A stretch of 64,000 bases of DNA, from positions 1,548,310 through 1,612,309 of the forward strand of contig PTFA01000160.1 of NCBI GenBank assembly GCA_003342895.1, written 5' to 3'. Origin of the DNA: Casuarius casuarius. Lineage: Eukaryota > Chordata > Aves > Casuariiformes > Casuariidae. Of this stretch, positions 1-13,394 are shown one piece after another. The notes under the pieces were generated by a model, which saw only the letters and a program-made list of their open reading frames with translations, was not told where the DNA came from and searched no databases. Made by a program: the position numbers and the translations under genes. Numbering within the stretch: the first letter of the stretch is position 1; each line of letters begins with the position of its first letter.

Positions 1-2559
1 GTTCTGCTGCCATATGTACCTCCTCTCACACCTCAGTGTACCCGCACGTAAAAGGAACACAGCATCAACAGCTTCACGTATTTCTACTTGTAGAGTTAAT
101 CTGAGAGATCTACAGTCCAAGATCTACCCACCTATGTGCATGCCGCACTTGCAAACAGAAGACAGCCGCATCCAAAGACTCTGAGCCTCCCTCCGTCCAG
201 TGCTTGGATCCTTCCAGGATCCTGCTCTAATCCTGCCCGTCCGCTTTGCCTTGCTGCCCTGTTTTCCAGGAAGTCCAGGGCCAAGTGGATGGTTTCCGGC
301 ACTCTGGATGCTTTCTCATTTTCAGTCAGGGTCTCTCCTATTAGTTCCATCAGAGAAGGGAAAAAAAATGCTTTGGGCCAAATTTCACATTCACCTTTGG
401 CTTTGCTCAAAAGATGCAGAACGGTGACACTGTTACCATAGGACCTGCCTGGGGCACAACACGGAACCGGGAGGTTCTGGCAAGAGCCGTGAAGAGCCAC
501 ATCAGCTGGACTTCTCATGCCTCTGCAACGGTATCTCAGCCCTTGCGGCTCTCGTGCTGCTGCAAGAATGGCTTTCATACCCTCTGCCACTAGCTTAGCT
601 TTCCTTCCCGGGATCTGGTGATAGGTTTTACCAAATCTGATGGGCAGAGCGATGGAACAATGTCTGTCTTTATCAGGTTGGTAGAGATGAAAGGGAGATA
701 CCCTTGTTATCCGATGCACCAGTGAACACAGGGAGATACATCTCTGGAACACCACACACATCCTCTCTTTCATGGAGGATCCATCTAAAGTTCTCCACAG
801 AGCAAGCATTCAGGCACAGCGACTGATCGCTCTGGGAGTCATTTCCTGCCTTAGCAGCCTCACTGCTGATACATCGCCTATATTTGGAGGATTAGACTCC
901 CACGTACGTCTGAATGCAAAAACACTTACAAAATCATGCAAACTGCAAACGCAAGTTGGCAAACCTCTGCTTACGGTCACACTCTCTGATACTCTTCAAG
1001 GAATAAACAGCCCAAGGAAAGAGACCAGCTCAGCTCTGTTCTCCTACCCACCAGGTGACAATTTATTCTGTTCTGACATCTGAATTCTATCTATTCTGAT
1101 AATTTTCTGATGCAACACCTGGCTTTCAGCACCACTTCTGATTTTCACCTAGGCTCCCACCTGGCTTGACTAAGCCACAAAGAGGTCAGGCAACCCGGCC
1201 CGTAACATCACCCGGCGATGCCTGCGCGTCTCAGTCCACACCAGCTCCTCGGCTTGTTCCTCCAGTGCAAAGCCGCACAGCAATCCCTGGCAGACCTGCA
1301 CTTTACCTCGGGCAAAAGGCACCTTTTTTCTCCCTAAGGAGAGCTTTTACTCTCCTTAAACTGATTTTGAGAACCTTCAAATCCTTTGAAATTAGTACAG
1401 AAATCCAGGGAAACACTGAAGGGCCCTTACCGCATAACCGTATTTTGTTCTTACGGAACTAAACTGCTGGCACTCTGTCCCATACGTATGTTTAGGTTTG
1501 GACATTTGAGGCAACACAGGCAAGGAATGCTTAACAGATACATCGGATTTATTCAGTTGTCTTTCATTAGAAAAGTATTTCTCAAAGGAAGTGAAGGGAC
1601 CTCCCCATAAGCTAGGTTTTATACCTGCTTTGCATTGAGATTTTATGCTTTGTCACATAAGAAAATTACTGCTGAGAATCTGGTATTAGGATTTGATCTG
1701 ATTTTCCCCCAAAAGGATGGAGAAAAACTTAGGGGGGTTGAACAGCCCCCGTATTCCCTGCACAGCTCACGGTGCAGAGAGCAGTCCCGGACGGCATATC
1801 CACGCAGAGAACAGCGAGGAGCTGCTCAGCCGGCCTCAGCGACGCTTCTGCATTTCTTAACTACGTTTCAGTTAAAATGCAAACAAAAAAAGCACATTCA
1901 TTGATAAGAATTCAAGTATGCACACGGAAAAGAATGCAAACTACTGCCAATAACATCATGATATATGCTCTGACATCTTGTGACTTATGATGATCTTTAA
2001 AAGAAAACGCTTCTCTCTCCCTCCTCCCTATGCACCAAACAGGCACTCTAAAAAATAAATCACAAAATCGAACGCACACAGAACTGATGTTTAAACTAGC
2101 CATGAACAAATACTCACTGAGAAAAACAGCCACCCTCCTTGGCAACACGCTATGACAGATTAGTGTTAGCTCACTACACGATAAACTACATATGGCCAAC
2201 TGATACGCTTCTGCTAAGCACAAAGATCTCTGAAAGACAGAAACAACCGGACACACGGGCACAGTCTGGAAAGTCCTGAGGCCGAGTTCGCTCTTCCCCC
2301 TTCCCCCTGGCTAAGGCCCTGATCCAAAGCCTTGCAAACCTGGTGCACCTTTTTCCATTAAGTCACCGGTCTTTGGATCAGAGGTCAAACCTGCGCTTTC
2401 CTAGCCACCAATTTAACCTTCACTAATCCCAGTTATAGAAGGGGCGAAGAGGAGCCCTGAGAAAATCTGTGCAGTCCAAAAACAGTAACCAGACATTCGC
2501 TTCATCTCATTAGTTTAGAGATCGATTTGTTGGGATGAGAAGGTCGACGGTGTAAGGAG
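1..2559. other. Non-coding stretch, nothing recognised
   Basis: No recognised exon. A 225-codon open frame on the minus strand at 132-809 has no family features and is treated as chance. The stretch is presumably STARD8 intron. Confidence 0.5.
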
Positions 2560-3830
2560 CCAAAGAGCCTCCCGCACCGAACCCGCGGGTTCCAGTTCAA
2601 ACAGTGTCGGGGAGCGAGGAAGCGAGCGCAGATCCTGGCCCCGCGCCGTGACTCAGCCCGGGATGACAGGGGCCGAGTAACAGCTCGGGTTTGTCGGAAG
2701 CGTGTACCAGCGCAGAGATCCTCCTCCTCCCCGGCTGCAGAGCAACCGCCCAGCGCAGATACGGTCGGTCGGTTTATCTGGACACGCGACCCCGCGGTGG
2801 AACAGCGGATCCCCGACCCGACCCAGCCGCGGCTGCGGGAAGTGGCTGCACCGGGCTGCGCTTCCCCCGCGGCACTCGGAGCCGCAGGCAACCGACCGCC
2901 GGCCGCTGCCTCCCGAAACCGCTCACAGCTCCTCTCCGCCGCCTCCCTCCTCTTCCTCCCCTGCACACACACACGCAGAGGCACAAAAGCAGCAGCCACC
3001 CGAAGAAACCACAACCGGTTGCTGAAATCGAAGCCGGATTTACCTTCGGGCTGCACCGCGTCTCCGTGAAAACCACCCTTCCCACAGGGAAGCACTGCCA
3101 AACGTCGGCTGGGAGGAAAAAGCAGGCGAGAGGGAAGGCAGACAGGATCCTTTAGCTCATCAGTCACAGCCGCTGCCGCAACAGGAGGGCGGCGAAGATA
3201 AAGCTGGATAAATCACAGGTTTCCGCACGGGGCTGTTGCTAGCTAAGGCGCTGCTGCTCCTCAGCTGTTGTCAGTGCGAGCGCGGCGCGCAGGTGGCCGG
3301 GCTGGAAGCGCGGAGCGATCGCCCTCCGACCGTCCTCCCGCGGCCCTGGCCAATCCCCGAGCGGCAGAGCCAGCTGGGGCTTCGGGAAAGCCTCCCAAAA
3401 GCCTCCCAAAAGCCTCCGTCCCTCCTGCCGCTAAGCCAATCGGAAAGCAAGCCCTGTTCGGCTGCGTTCGCTTGCAAATTGCACATGTTAAGGCATAAAA
3501 GAGAGAGAATTCATTTCCAAGAGGCACATTCCCACCGCCTCGAGCACCGTTCGGGATCTGGGATCTCCGGCAGAGCGTTTCCCCTCCGAACCAAAGGTCG
3601 GTTGGAGCAGCCAGAGGAGGAAGCGAAGGGCCAGGTGTTCGCACTCCACTGGAGACGAAGAACCAGCCACGCAAACACCCCACGTGCTCCGCGAGCGCTG
3701 GCTGCCGGCTCCCCTCCGTGCCGCCCCGTCCACGCCAGCGCCAGGACGCGCGCTAGCCCCCACGCACCTCCGTGCCGCCCGGCAGAGCCCCCGGAGCAGT
3801 TCAAACGCGCCGGGGCTCTGGGAGACTCCA
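2560..3830. promoter_or_regulatory. CpG island at 2.6-3.8 kb, candidate alternative STARD8 promoter
   Basis: A dense CpG block with two CCAAT boxes (GGCCAATCC at about 3348 and AGCCAATCGG at about 3433). On the minus strand a plausible donor CCCGAAG/GTAAAT lies at 3044/3043, downstream of the CCAAT boxes. This is the layout expected for a minus-strand non-coding first exon between about 3.3 kb and 3044. The short human STARD8 form also starts from its own first exon, so an alternative promoter here is reasonable. No ATG in the putative exon gives a convincing coding start; an apparent start at 3085 is GTG. Confidence 0.5.
3389..3420 (+). repeat. 11-base tandem repeat, about 2.6 copies
   Basis: The unit GCCTCCCAAAA is repeated directly, lying between the two CCAAT boxes of the 2.6-3.8 kb CpG island. 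It may change their spacing between alleles. Confidence 0.7.
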
Positions 3831-6800
3831 GGAGCACTCGAGATCCAGCCAACCTGAAAGAGCGGTCCCTAACCACGCACCTGAAAGCTGAAGGTAACGA
3901 GGGTAAGCCACACACATGCAGTGTGTGCCGAAAGCCAAAACCTGGAGCCACATCAGCTGCAGCACAGGGAACGGCCTGCCCACGACACGACACGTGTGAA
4001 CCACCAGCACTGCCCAGGCGCTGCCAGTGTCCCGCGCTGCCACTTCGGACTGGCCCAGCTCCCAAGGAAGTCCTTCCCCCACCCGGCCATCCTCCCTCTC
4101 TCCATCTCACGACAGGCAGCAGCAACTGCAGGGCGCTGTGTCCCGGTCCCGGCTCTGCTTCCAGCATGTGGGACATCGGGATGGGAATCAGCACCCACAA
4201 ACAGAGAGGCAGCAGGGCTCCAGGCAAATGAGCAGAGACAGAACAGCTGCAACCTTCCAGCCTCTCTGCCTAGCTGCAACGCGAGTGGAGGTCCCCCACT
4301 TCTTCCCTCCCCAAAATGAGCCCCGGGACACTTGGATGGAAGCCAGGCTGTCCCTAACTCTCCCTTCCCATCAGACCAAACAGGTGGCAAAGGGATTCCG
4401 GCTTCAGCAAGGCGTCGGAAAGGACCACAGAAGCTGCACTTGCTGGATTTGTTTCCACCAAGGACACGCTCACATTGCAGATGGAATTTATGTGCTCAGT
4501 AATTATTTCTTTTGATAGGACAGGGTGAGGTTTGGCAGCAGCACTGTGGAAGATCCTTTCCACAGGACACACAGGTCTCACATTGAATTTTGGATCCCAG
4601 TTCCATGTCATATGTGATATAACTGGTCAGAGATTACTTGCCAGGGGATAAAGAAGAAAATGGAGGATAGGGTCTAGGATACAGGGCTAAGATGAAAAAA
4701 ATCAGTAGTTAAGGCAGACTTGAGGGAGGGAGTTTGTTCTGTAGGAAATGGGAGGCAAAAAGGCAGGAGGTGAGAAAGTGCAGGATGGAGAGTGGATGGA
4801 AGTAGAGAGAAGAAAGCAAGCAGAGCATGAGAAAGGGATAAGACAGAGAGGGGAAACTAGTAAGTTTGCCTGTGAAAATACATCCCACAGATGCAGTGCA
4901 AGGAGGGACAGGCACTGAAATGATCTGTCATGGGATGGTCAGAACAGGAACAAGACCAGGTACGTTGTGGGGAAGCCACAAACCTGCTTTCCTCTTGAAA
5001 TGACTGAGGGGGCTGGAGTGCTACCCAAACACCTTAACAAGTGAGGATCAGAAAAAAGAACAAAACGTGAGCACTTTCCACTGTTTTCAGGGTCTGAGAC
5101 GCTTTCAACACACATCTTCTGTGCTTCCCCAGCCACAGCCTCATCCCCAAACTCCTGCCAACCGCCCCGGCCGCTTTGGGGCCCGTTCTCTCCAGCCTGC
5201 CCAGGTCGGAGGAGGTCGCACGGCACTCGCTGCCTTTGAGAACAGCTCGGCTATCTGCCTCTGCTGTCCCCCGCCACGACCCGTCAGTGAGAGACCTGTA
5301 TTCAGAGAGACCCTGTCCCTCAGAGCGAAGGGGCTCTTAGCAACAGGTCTTCTGAACGAGCCTGTTGTTGACTTGGAAGTCTTGTTATAGCTTTGTGCGA
5401 TGGAACGTCTTGCCAGCCAGAGACCAGGCGAGTGGAAAGGAGGGACGGAGGGCTTCTGTTAGGGACGCGGGGGGTTCCTGGAGAGTAAGCAGTTAGTGCT
5501 ACCTTCCCTGTAACAACGGCAAGGGAAGTGGCTATTTACCTGCACCAGTGGAAATCAGTGGACTATAACAAAACAAGATGTGATGGAGGCTATAAGCACC
5601 CCAGTGCAGAGCCACGGCAGACAAGAGAGGGGTCAGAAGATGGTTCTGGACATCGGGAACCCAACTGAACCTTGACCCCCTCAGCAATACTCCCCTCCCC
5701 GCTAAGCCCTCTACCTTATCTTCTCCATCACAAAACACTGCTCCCCCACCTCCTGATGAGAGTCGTAAGAAGGGACAATTATCTGCCAAAGCTTGCAAAG
5801 ACCCAACCTGTCCCAAGAGAGAGATTTCTACCGCAGGCTGGGGCAGGACAGTAAAACCTCTTGAAAGATACTATGGATACAAAGCCTTGGGGTGCTGACA
5901 GCAAAGCAAGCGCTGCAAGCGGGATGCGCTGGAGAAACAAAGCACCACAATATGCCCCCACCGCATCGCATGCGCGTTCCTCTGAGGGCCCCAACAGCTC
6001 GATCTGCTTTCTGGAGGGGGCCACCTCGGCTCTGCACTGTCAGCCCTAAACACACCGCAGTAATAGTCGGAGGAGTAAGGATTAATAGTTAGCATTCAGA
6101 GGATGAAACGTGTGATATATTGTTCAGGTTATTATTAACTCGAGTGGAATGACCCTGGGAGTGCAAAATATGAAGAAGCAGGGCTGAGAACACAGAGCAG
6201 TCCAGCTGGCTCCCTTCCCTTCCTTCCCTCCGCTGGGTTCCCAGGCTGAGCACACGAACAGTCACAGCCAACCCACACCTGACCCGAAAGCAGTCCATCT
6301 GAATGCAAGGCAGCTGAATGACATGGAGAGCTATGGAGAGCTCCTAGGAACACCCCCTTCCTCTGCAACACCCCCCATGAAAGTCAGCTAGCTCGCCCAG
6401 GCCTTGCTGGTCTGTGCCTCTATAGCCCGGACCCAGTGCCACACTGCCTGCCCTCACTGCTGCCAGCAGCAGTGCCCAGTGCGAATTCAGTCGTCAGCTA
6501 GAGCAGCGGTGCCGCAGCTCTGCCCAAGACCAGGCCATCTCCCTCCCAGCAAACAGGGTTCTTACCTGGCCAAATGCAACAACACATTCTCGCTAACACA
6601 CCTCTACAGGGGTATAACTACAGGCACAGGCATCCGCCTGAGAGCGGCGACTTGCAGCAAGTCCTACCTAAGTGACAAACACCATCTCTGGAGTGGCCAA
6701 GAGCCACTGGGATACCACGCAGCGGTACATGGGGAACGTGGACACCTCCACCTGCTTTGGAGGGCAGCCCTACAGAAAAGCCATTCTCCTTGCCTTCTCC

Positions 6801-7589
6801 ATCCATCCCCAGCTCAGACCACTGTGAAATGAGAAGATCCTCTTCTCAGAGAGTCCCCACTGCTACCTTCCAGCAGCCTAAAAAATAAATACAAACAGTG
6901 CACCTCTTATATCACCTTTCCTGAATCTCTGAGAGAGAAGTGAGAACCTTCAGGAAAAGGCTAAGAAGTGTCAATAAAATAAATACCTGTGAGTGTATGA
7001 GTCTGGGGGTGCTTTCAGCCTACCTGGGATAGAAATCTTATTCCAGTCATACAAGCGGGGAAGGGGGCAGAGACGGCGAGACGCCACACCACTGCTAGCG
7101 TGGGAGAACACGACAGTTAAGGCGAGAGCTCACCATGCACTAATGCCTCTGCAGCACTCGGCTGCATCTCTCCTCCCAGCATCTCCGCTCCAGGGCCCAG
7201 CCTGGAGGAGCTGGAACTGGTCAACCCCATAAGGACATTCCCAGTCAACACACAGGTCCGGCCTCCTCCTCTGCTGTGTCTCACCTAGAGGAGAAGGGCT
7301 CGCCGTGTTGTCCCACCGCCGACCCAGGCACTGGCAGACATCTGCAACACAAGACCCTGCTTTCCTGTCCTTTACACGGGCCCTGCTGCCCCTCCTTTCC
7401 GGGTGGGGAAGGGGCTGGGAATGTCCATCCACATGGCCCCAGCAGCTCCAGCACCTCGTGGAAAAAGGGCTCAGTTCAGAGGAAGATTTCAAGCATTTTC
7501 CACTCGCTGCCTCATTTAAGGAGGAGAATGAGAAGGAGGGGTGGGGGCAGAGGCAGGAAATCTCCCCGAGACACTGAACTATAAACCGG
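3831..7589. other. Non-coding stretch
   Basis: No recognised exon. It includes a purine-rich plus strand at about 4640-4870. Nothing else stands out. Confidence 0.5.
4640..4870 (+). repeat. Purine-rich (GA) region
   Basis: About 230 bases with mostly A and G on the plus strand (GGAGG, GAGAAAG and AGAGGGG words) but no fixed unit. It is a low-complexity region. Confidence 0.55.
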
Positions 7590-8290
7590 AGGCGAGGAGG
7601 GCAGGACGGCACCGTCCCGTCCCGCACACCCCGCGCACGCTCGGCCCCGTTCCCACTGCGGAGAGCCGGCCGCTGCGGTGCTACCGGGCAAATGCCAGGA
7701 GGAGCAGAAAACGCGCGCGCCGCACGCTCCCCCCGCGACCGGCCCCGTGAATGGGCAGCATTCACACCCGGGGATATTAATAGTCCGTGGCATACTGCTG
7801 AGGAGCGGCAGAAAGCCCGAGGGCTGCCCTCCGGCCAGCACGGCTGCCTGCACAAGGCACCCAGTGTGCGTGTGCATGTGCACACATGTGCACGTGCGTG
7901 TGCGCACGGGGGGGCTCCCAGCAAGGACGTTAACAGCGCCTGCGGCCGGCACGCTGTCCGGAGCGAGGAAGAGCCGTCAAGCACAGAAACGGGAACACAC
8001 GGGGAAGAAGAGGAGGACTCGGGCTGGAAACGCCGAGTTGGACGGGGAGCAAGAAAGCAGAGGAAGAGAGGAAAGCAAAGCTCAGTTGGTTAAAACTCAC
8101 CGGGATTTAACAACCCAGCCCAGAAGACAGCCTGCTGCCGGGGAAGGAGTGTGTCAACGCTGCCCCTCCTGAGCACGTTGCTTTTCCCAGCAGGGGCAGA
8201 GAGAGGAACCGGGGGCTCCAGGCTGGAAGTGTCCCGGGCAGCAGGGCGACTGCCCCGGGACCGCCTGCGGCCGGGAACGCGAGGAGACGG
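7590..8290. promoter_or_regulatory. Patchy CpG-rich region at 7.6-8.3 kb
   Basis: CpG-rich blocks at about 7600-7740, 7900-7970 and 8220-8290, separated by ordinary sequence. It contains a strong minus-strand donor (CCCG/GTGAGT at 8101/8100) and a Z-DNA-prone tract. It could be a further alternative first-exon region of STARD8 or an enhancer. Confidence 0.35.
7864..7908 (+). repeat. Alternating purine-pyrimidine (TG/CA/CG) tract
   Basis: About 45 bases of GTGTGCGTGTGCATGTGCAC type, nearly all alternating, ending before a G7 run. It is Z-DNA prone and lies in a CpG-rich region. Confidence 0.6.
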
Positions 8291-8299
8291 AGCAGGGCA
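8101..8299 (-). other. Candidate exon with good splice signals, unknown identity
   Basis: A TTTATTTTTCAG acceptor lies before 8299 and a CCCG/GTGAGT donor after 8101. The enclosed 199 bases have one fully open frame (66 codons, CpG-rich, including RRGSVDTLLPR). The length is not a multiple of three, so it could not sit between two phase-0 STARD8 exons as a simple cassette. No protein family was recognised. It could be a non-coding first exon or chance. Confidence 0.2.
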
Positions 8300-11200
8300 C
8301 TGAAAAATAAACCCTGACCTGGGATTCAGGAGGGCTTAATTAGCAAGGAGGGAGGGACTGTTTAGGGTGGTCCAAAGGGTGTCACTGAGAAGGGATAGGA
8401 AAAATCGAACAAAGGCCCTTTTAGACCGGCTGAATACTAGGAAAAAATGTCAGGAAGGGTCAATAGCCTGTGGAGCTGTCTCTCCCTCCCAGCAGAGAGG
8501 GTGGGAGCCTTGCTGCTTGGGACACTGAAATCTAAATTGGCCAAACTTCTGCTAACAGGCTTGAAGAAACAAGCTTGGCCTGGCCCTTACAGCAGACCTT
8601 AAATGGGACCCTGAAGAGCTCTTCTGGTTCTTAACGCATTTGATGCTCTGGCAGGCTGAGAACAGGGCTAAGCGGCTGGATGAGCTAAGCTGCCGGAGGT
8701 CATTCAAATGCAGTGAAACCCTGGTTAGATCCTGAACCTACCTGCAGACAGCAGCACGGACGTGCAGGCCAGCCCAAGCCACAGACCTGAGGTCAAGTCG
8801 TTTTAGGGTAACTAGTTCATGCTGCCCACACTGCAGTCCAGCTCTGCCGCCTGCGCTGCCCCGTCTCCTGCCAGTGCTCGGGACGCTTCCCTCCCCTGCG
8901 TCAGGTCCAGCAGGAACATCGGAACATACCCGGTGTTTCCAGACCTTGCACTGGCTGGGCCACATCAGCAGCATCATGCAGTCTCATTCTAAGGACAGGT
9001 TATACTGACACGAGATAAAAAGATGAGTGATAGAACAGCTGCTTTTCCTTTTTTGACTTAATAACGAGAACAGAGCAATGGAAGTCAGGTCCTCACTCTT
9101 GGTTTTCAGTTTCTCTTCTCTGCAAAGTGAGGAGAGACACACTGAACACCTCCACCATGGTTGTGAGGCTTAGATAATATTTCTAGCATTTTGATGTCCG
9201 CTGAAAAAGGCTTCTGTAATCTGGCATGGGTCCCTTGGACCAGGATCCACACAGCCCCAGATTCAACCATTCCTCCCCACTGCGGAGAGAGAGGACACAC
9301 AGATCTGAACACCACACTACTGCACATGTCTAATCCCCACCAAAACGGGGTGGGCGGGGAGGTGCTCTCCTCTCCGAGGGAACACTTCAGACTAACAGAA
9401 GGTCCAGAAACAGCTGACAGGAACTTATAAAAGCAAAGACAACCTCAGAGAACCTTCCCTACCCTTCTACAATCTCTGATCAAGCCATCCGAGACCTGCA
9501 AAGCCTGCCAGGAGTTAGACCTGGGAGAAAGCTACGAGCACGTACGTTACTGGTAGCAATGTGCAATAAAGCATTTCAGAAGTCTCCACGCTGCAATGTC
9601 TCTTGCAATGAAGAAGTGACCCTCCTACACCCTGCACCAACCTACGCTGTTAGCGTTATCAGGCTATTTCCATTCTCCTAGCTGGCTTTTGAAACATTCC
9701 CACACAGGATTAGAGAGAGGAACAGATGTCTGGTGAAAATCTACAGAATAACGTCTTCCACAATGCATCTCAAAGCATTTTCAAAGAGAAACGGCATTCA
9801 AGGCTTCCACTTCCTCTAGGATTAAGACCACTACTGTCATCCCCATCGACTGGGAAGGGAAAGTCGTTAACCAAAGCCCAGCAATGAGTCCATAGGAGCC
9901 GAGGAGGAGCACAGGCAGGATCTGCAGCTCTCTGGCCTGTGTTCTAAGGTCCATCCAAACCTTCTGCACACAGCTCTGAGGCCGGGCTGCAGCAGCTTTT
10001 ACAGATGACTATGTTCCCCCTTCCAATCCACTTCAGGATCAGCAGGCAAGCAGGACCATTGCTGCATCCTGCACACTTAGCCCCACTCTGCACTTTCCTT
10101 GCGGCTCCCACCGCACAACCAGAGCATGCAAGGGCACCCTCTCCTGGCCAAGACACACAACAGTCCGCTCTAAATAAAAACAATTCGAACAAGTCAAAAC
10201 AAGCAAATCCATTAAAAAAATGTGAATCCATGGGAAATGCATCTTCACTCTATTTGACCACCCATCCTGAAAAGAAAAGCCATGCATCCACAGTAAACAC
10301 ATCCTGACCGGACCTGAGGGAGTTAGTATCTGGGTTTCTTTTTTTCTACAACCAAAATAAACAGGAAAAATGCTAAAATTCTCATTCAGGTATATAAATA
10401 AAAAATGGCTGTAGAAATGAACAAACAAGAAGTGGGGGTCCTGGGGTAAATTTATTCATGAGTTAATGCAAGTATTAATTATATTTCATAAATTTCCACT
10501 ACTCCAGATGAAAAGGACGAGAACTCCATGATATTTTCGCATGCACTAACTTCAACTGAGTTTAAAACACGTCAGTGTTGGACCCGGGCTGCATTCACTA
10601 CTCTCTCTCCCTCCCACCTTAAGGTGCCCTATTTATTTCTTCGTCTGCCCACCTGACTGCAGAACATTTGTCAAGACGTAGCTTTATTCACTACTATAAA
10701 TGTAGGTCATGGGAATTCCTGAGCTGGCCTTCGTCTGCGCAGGACATCTAGGTCAACCGCTGTCCCCGCAGTCCCTCAGACGTCTGCGTGCCCCCGGCAA
10801 AGCTCCAGCAAAGAGCGCGAGACGCAGCAGAACGCACCGAGCAGCGGCGACGCCGCACGCGGCTCCCCGTCTGCTTGCTGTGGCCGCGCTGCTGGGAATT
10901 CTGCTACGGCAGGACAGATGTGTTTGTTTTCCGAAGAACACGCAGATCTATGGAGGTTAATGGAGTGTTATTCATACATAAAGATGGCAAAAAACCCTGA
11001 TTTGGCATCAGGCATTCTGCTTGAGAGCCTCATAATGGAAAATCGGCCCTTCTGCTACGAGCTGCCTGCCTCTCTCTGCAGCGCGGCTAACGGAGCAGCC
11101 GTCTCTTTGCCCCCTCTGCCGTAACCCCGGCTCCATCCGCGCTCCTCTGCATACTCCTTCTGAGGAGTTCAAACACAGCAGCATCGTGGTAGGAGATCAA

Positions 11201-13295
11201 GCGAAAGGAAAGGGAGGCATTTCCTAACACAGAGGCTTCTTAGCTTTGAGAACAGGTTCTCAGGGGAAACGAGGAAGCTCCAGCGTGTGAGTCACTGCGA
11301 ACGCAGAGAGGAAGCAGGAGCATTAGTGCAAAGAAAGAAAAAGCTGGTTCTGGCTGAGAGAAGGCGGATGGTTTCAATATCCTTTTTTATGGGAGGAAAA
11401 ATCAGGGCAAAAACTTAACGGGCATGTACAAAATCACAGATGGAGTCGGTATCGCCGGCTGCACTGGTACAGCAGGCAGGATTTAGTCAACACCGAATTC
11501 CCCAGTTTCCAAGGGAGGAGGGCGAGAAGGAAAAAGAGACAGGGAGAAACTCAGAGACACACAACAGCATCATTCATAGGAGCCGATTTTATGTAACAAG
11601 GGTCCTGTGTCTGGCCCAGAGCTCTAGGCAATTAAAACAGCAGCCCCAGATCTCAAAGAAACAGCAGGAATTTATCCGAGGAATCCGGATTATGTGGCCA
11701 ACGCTGTACCAGAGCGAAAAGCCTCCAGCCCCTGGAAGGCAACAAGTTGGTGAGCAGAGAAGCAGCAAGCGGCTCACACACCCCAGCTGGTTCTGCCCCA
11801 TCACCCCACGCCTGAACCTCCGCCCATCAAAAACAGGGGGTGACGGCTGCATCCGACAGGACCTGGTCCTCACTGTACGAAAGAGTAACACGAAGGAGAC
11901 GGTGCAGAACCAGGCCCTCACAACCCACACACCACCTCTGCTGCAACAGGCAGGCAAAAAATAGCCTGACAGAGGAAACTGTCACGGTGTTTTGCAATCA
12001 GGTGGCCGCAACAGAAGGGAACTGCTCAGGGCTGTCACGGGGAGATGCTGCCGGGGAGGAAAGCTGAGAACAGTTTATTCTTCCAGAGATAATGGTGGTG
12101 GTTTGCAAGTCTAAGACAGCGGTTTTCCATCCTGGTCCAGGGTTAGGAAACAAATACAGGGTTTACCAAGATAAATGAGAAGAAACGGCCGCAAAGCAGA
12201 CAAGATGCTGATTAATCTCATGGAAATCCTGCTGTCAAGCCTGGCTCCTGGGAGCGACCGCGGTTTCCCTGCGGCAGGCTCCCAGGGAGGATTTCCACCA
12301 CGCGCTCAGCTCTGGCACAGACCATCCCAAAACAACCTCTGCCCCTCTCCGTCCCTAGCCCCGGCCGGGCTGACCTAACTCGCTGAGCTCAGCGGAGGGG
12401 CCGGCGAGGCACAGGCAACGCCAGGAGCCCCGGCCCGCGCGGGGCTCTGCGGAGCCGTGGGGAGGCTCCTCCGGGGACGCCACGGCCACGGGAACGCTGC
12501 TCCGGCCCTCACGCGCCTCCGCCTGAGGCAACTGAGGTGGCAGAAACCGCTGAAATCACGTCTGTTTTTGACAAAACACACCAGTTCCCTTAAGCCAGCA
12601 CCCCAATAAAGCGTCTTAACTCCGCGGAAACCCCCTTTCACCCCACCGCTATGCACGACAAACGAAGACGACCTTCCAGTCCCTGAGAAACGAGTTACAG
12701 CCGCCCGGCACGTTCTGGGCCGTTCCTGAAGAGATCCTTCGAAGGCAAGAGGCGTGTCTCCACGGAAACCTCAGGGCAGGTACCAGGCCTAATTCCCCAC
12801 CAAGCATTTGGGCTGACGGAAAAGCCAAACCGTAACAGTTCCTCCTTCGCAGAACTCAAACTGCTTTCGAGATTGTGAGCTACGCAGTTAAATCATCTTC
12901 AAAAGCCGGATCAGGATTAATTTCCCCAAACCCAGTTTTAGTATCTAAGCTACAAATACTTAAGAGTTCTTCATTTGTAAGTCTGAATAAAAAGATTGAT
13001 AAAAATATCATTTTAAAAAAATCCAAAAACAAAATAACGCAAATTTTTGTAATAAAAAGTGCAGTGTTCGTTTCCTCAGAGGGATGGCAGAAGGGAAGGG
13101 ATTTTAAAAGCAGTTTTTAATGAAGAAGTTTTATATGTTAAAAAGTCTAAACCATTCCACAAAGCATCATGTTACAAACTCCTAACGCGCTTGAGGGCGG
13201 GGAGGCAGAAATGTCCCATTTCTTGTTAACGCTGCTGAGTGATGCTCGCTGCCAGGTAACCAGTCTGTCCCACACGAGAGCCAGGACCGCGGCTC

Positions 13296-13303
13296 TGACG
13301 TCA
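13296..13303. promoter_or_regulatory. Perfect CRE palindrome TGACGTCA
   Basis: The full consensus CREB/ATF site within GCTCTGACGTCACCAGCG, in a moderately CpG-rich setting. CpG-containing eight-base palindromes are under-represented in vertebrate DNA, but no promoter or exon was found next to it. Confidence 0.3.
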
Positions 13304-13352
13304 CCAGCGTTAGAACGACACGCACAAATCTGGTGAGGCTGAAAGCAGGCAC

Positions 13353-13394
13353 ACCGTCTCGCTGGTACCGTCTCATTGGTACCGTCTCATCGGT
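13353..13394 (+). repeat. Three tandem copies of a 14-base unit
   Basis: The unit ACCGTCTCATTGGT is present three times with differences only at two central positions. It holds GGTACC-like junctions between copies, 50 bases from the CRE. Confidence 0.8.

Noticed and set aside
132..809. 225-codon open frame on the minus strand
   Set aside because: No recognisable domain, mixed composition and no supporting splice or promoter context; an open frame of this length is plausible by chance in 64 kb of two-stranded DNA.
1126..1142. TTCAGCACC, half of a REST/RE1 site
   Set aside because: The right half does not match the consensus; a single half-site is uninformative.
3044..3085. Possible 14-codon STARD8 start ending in phase 0 at the 3044 donor
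   Set aside because: The apparent start codon is GTG, not ATG, so a coding role is not supported; only a non-coding first exon remains possible.
3236..4231. 331-codon open frame on the plus strand
   Set aside because: It lies across a CpG island where stop codons are rare, overlaps several other long frames, and encodes low-complexity proline, arginine and serine-rich sequence without a family.
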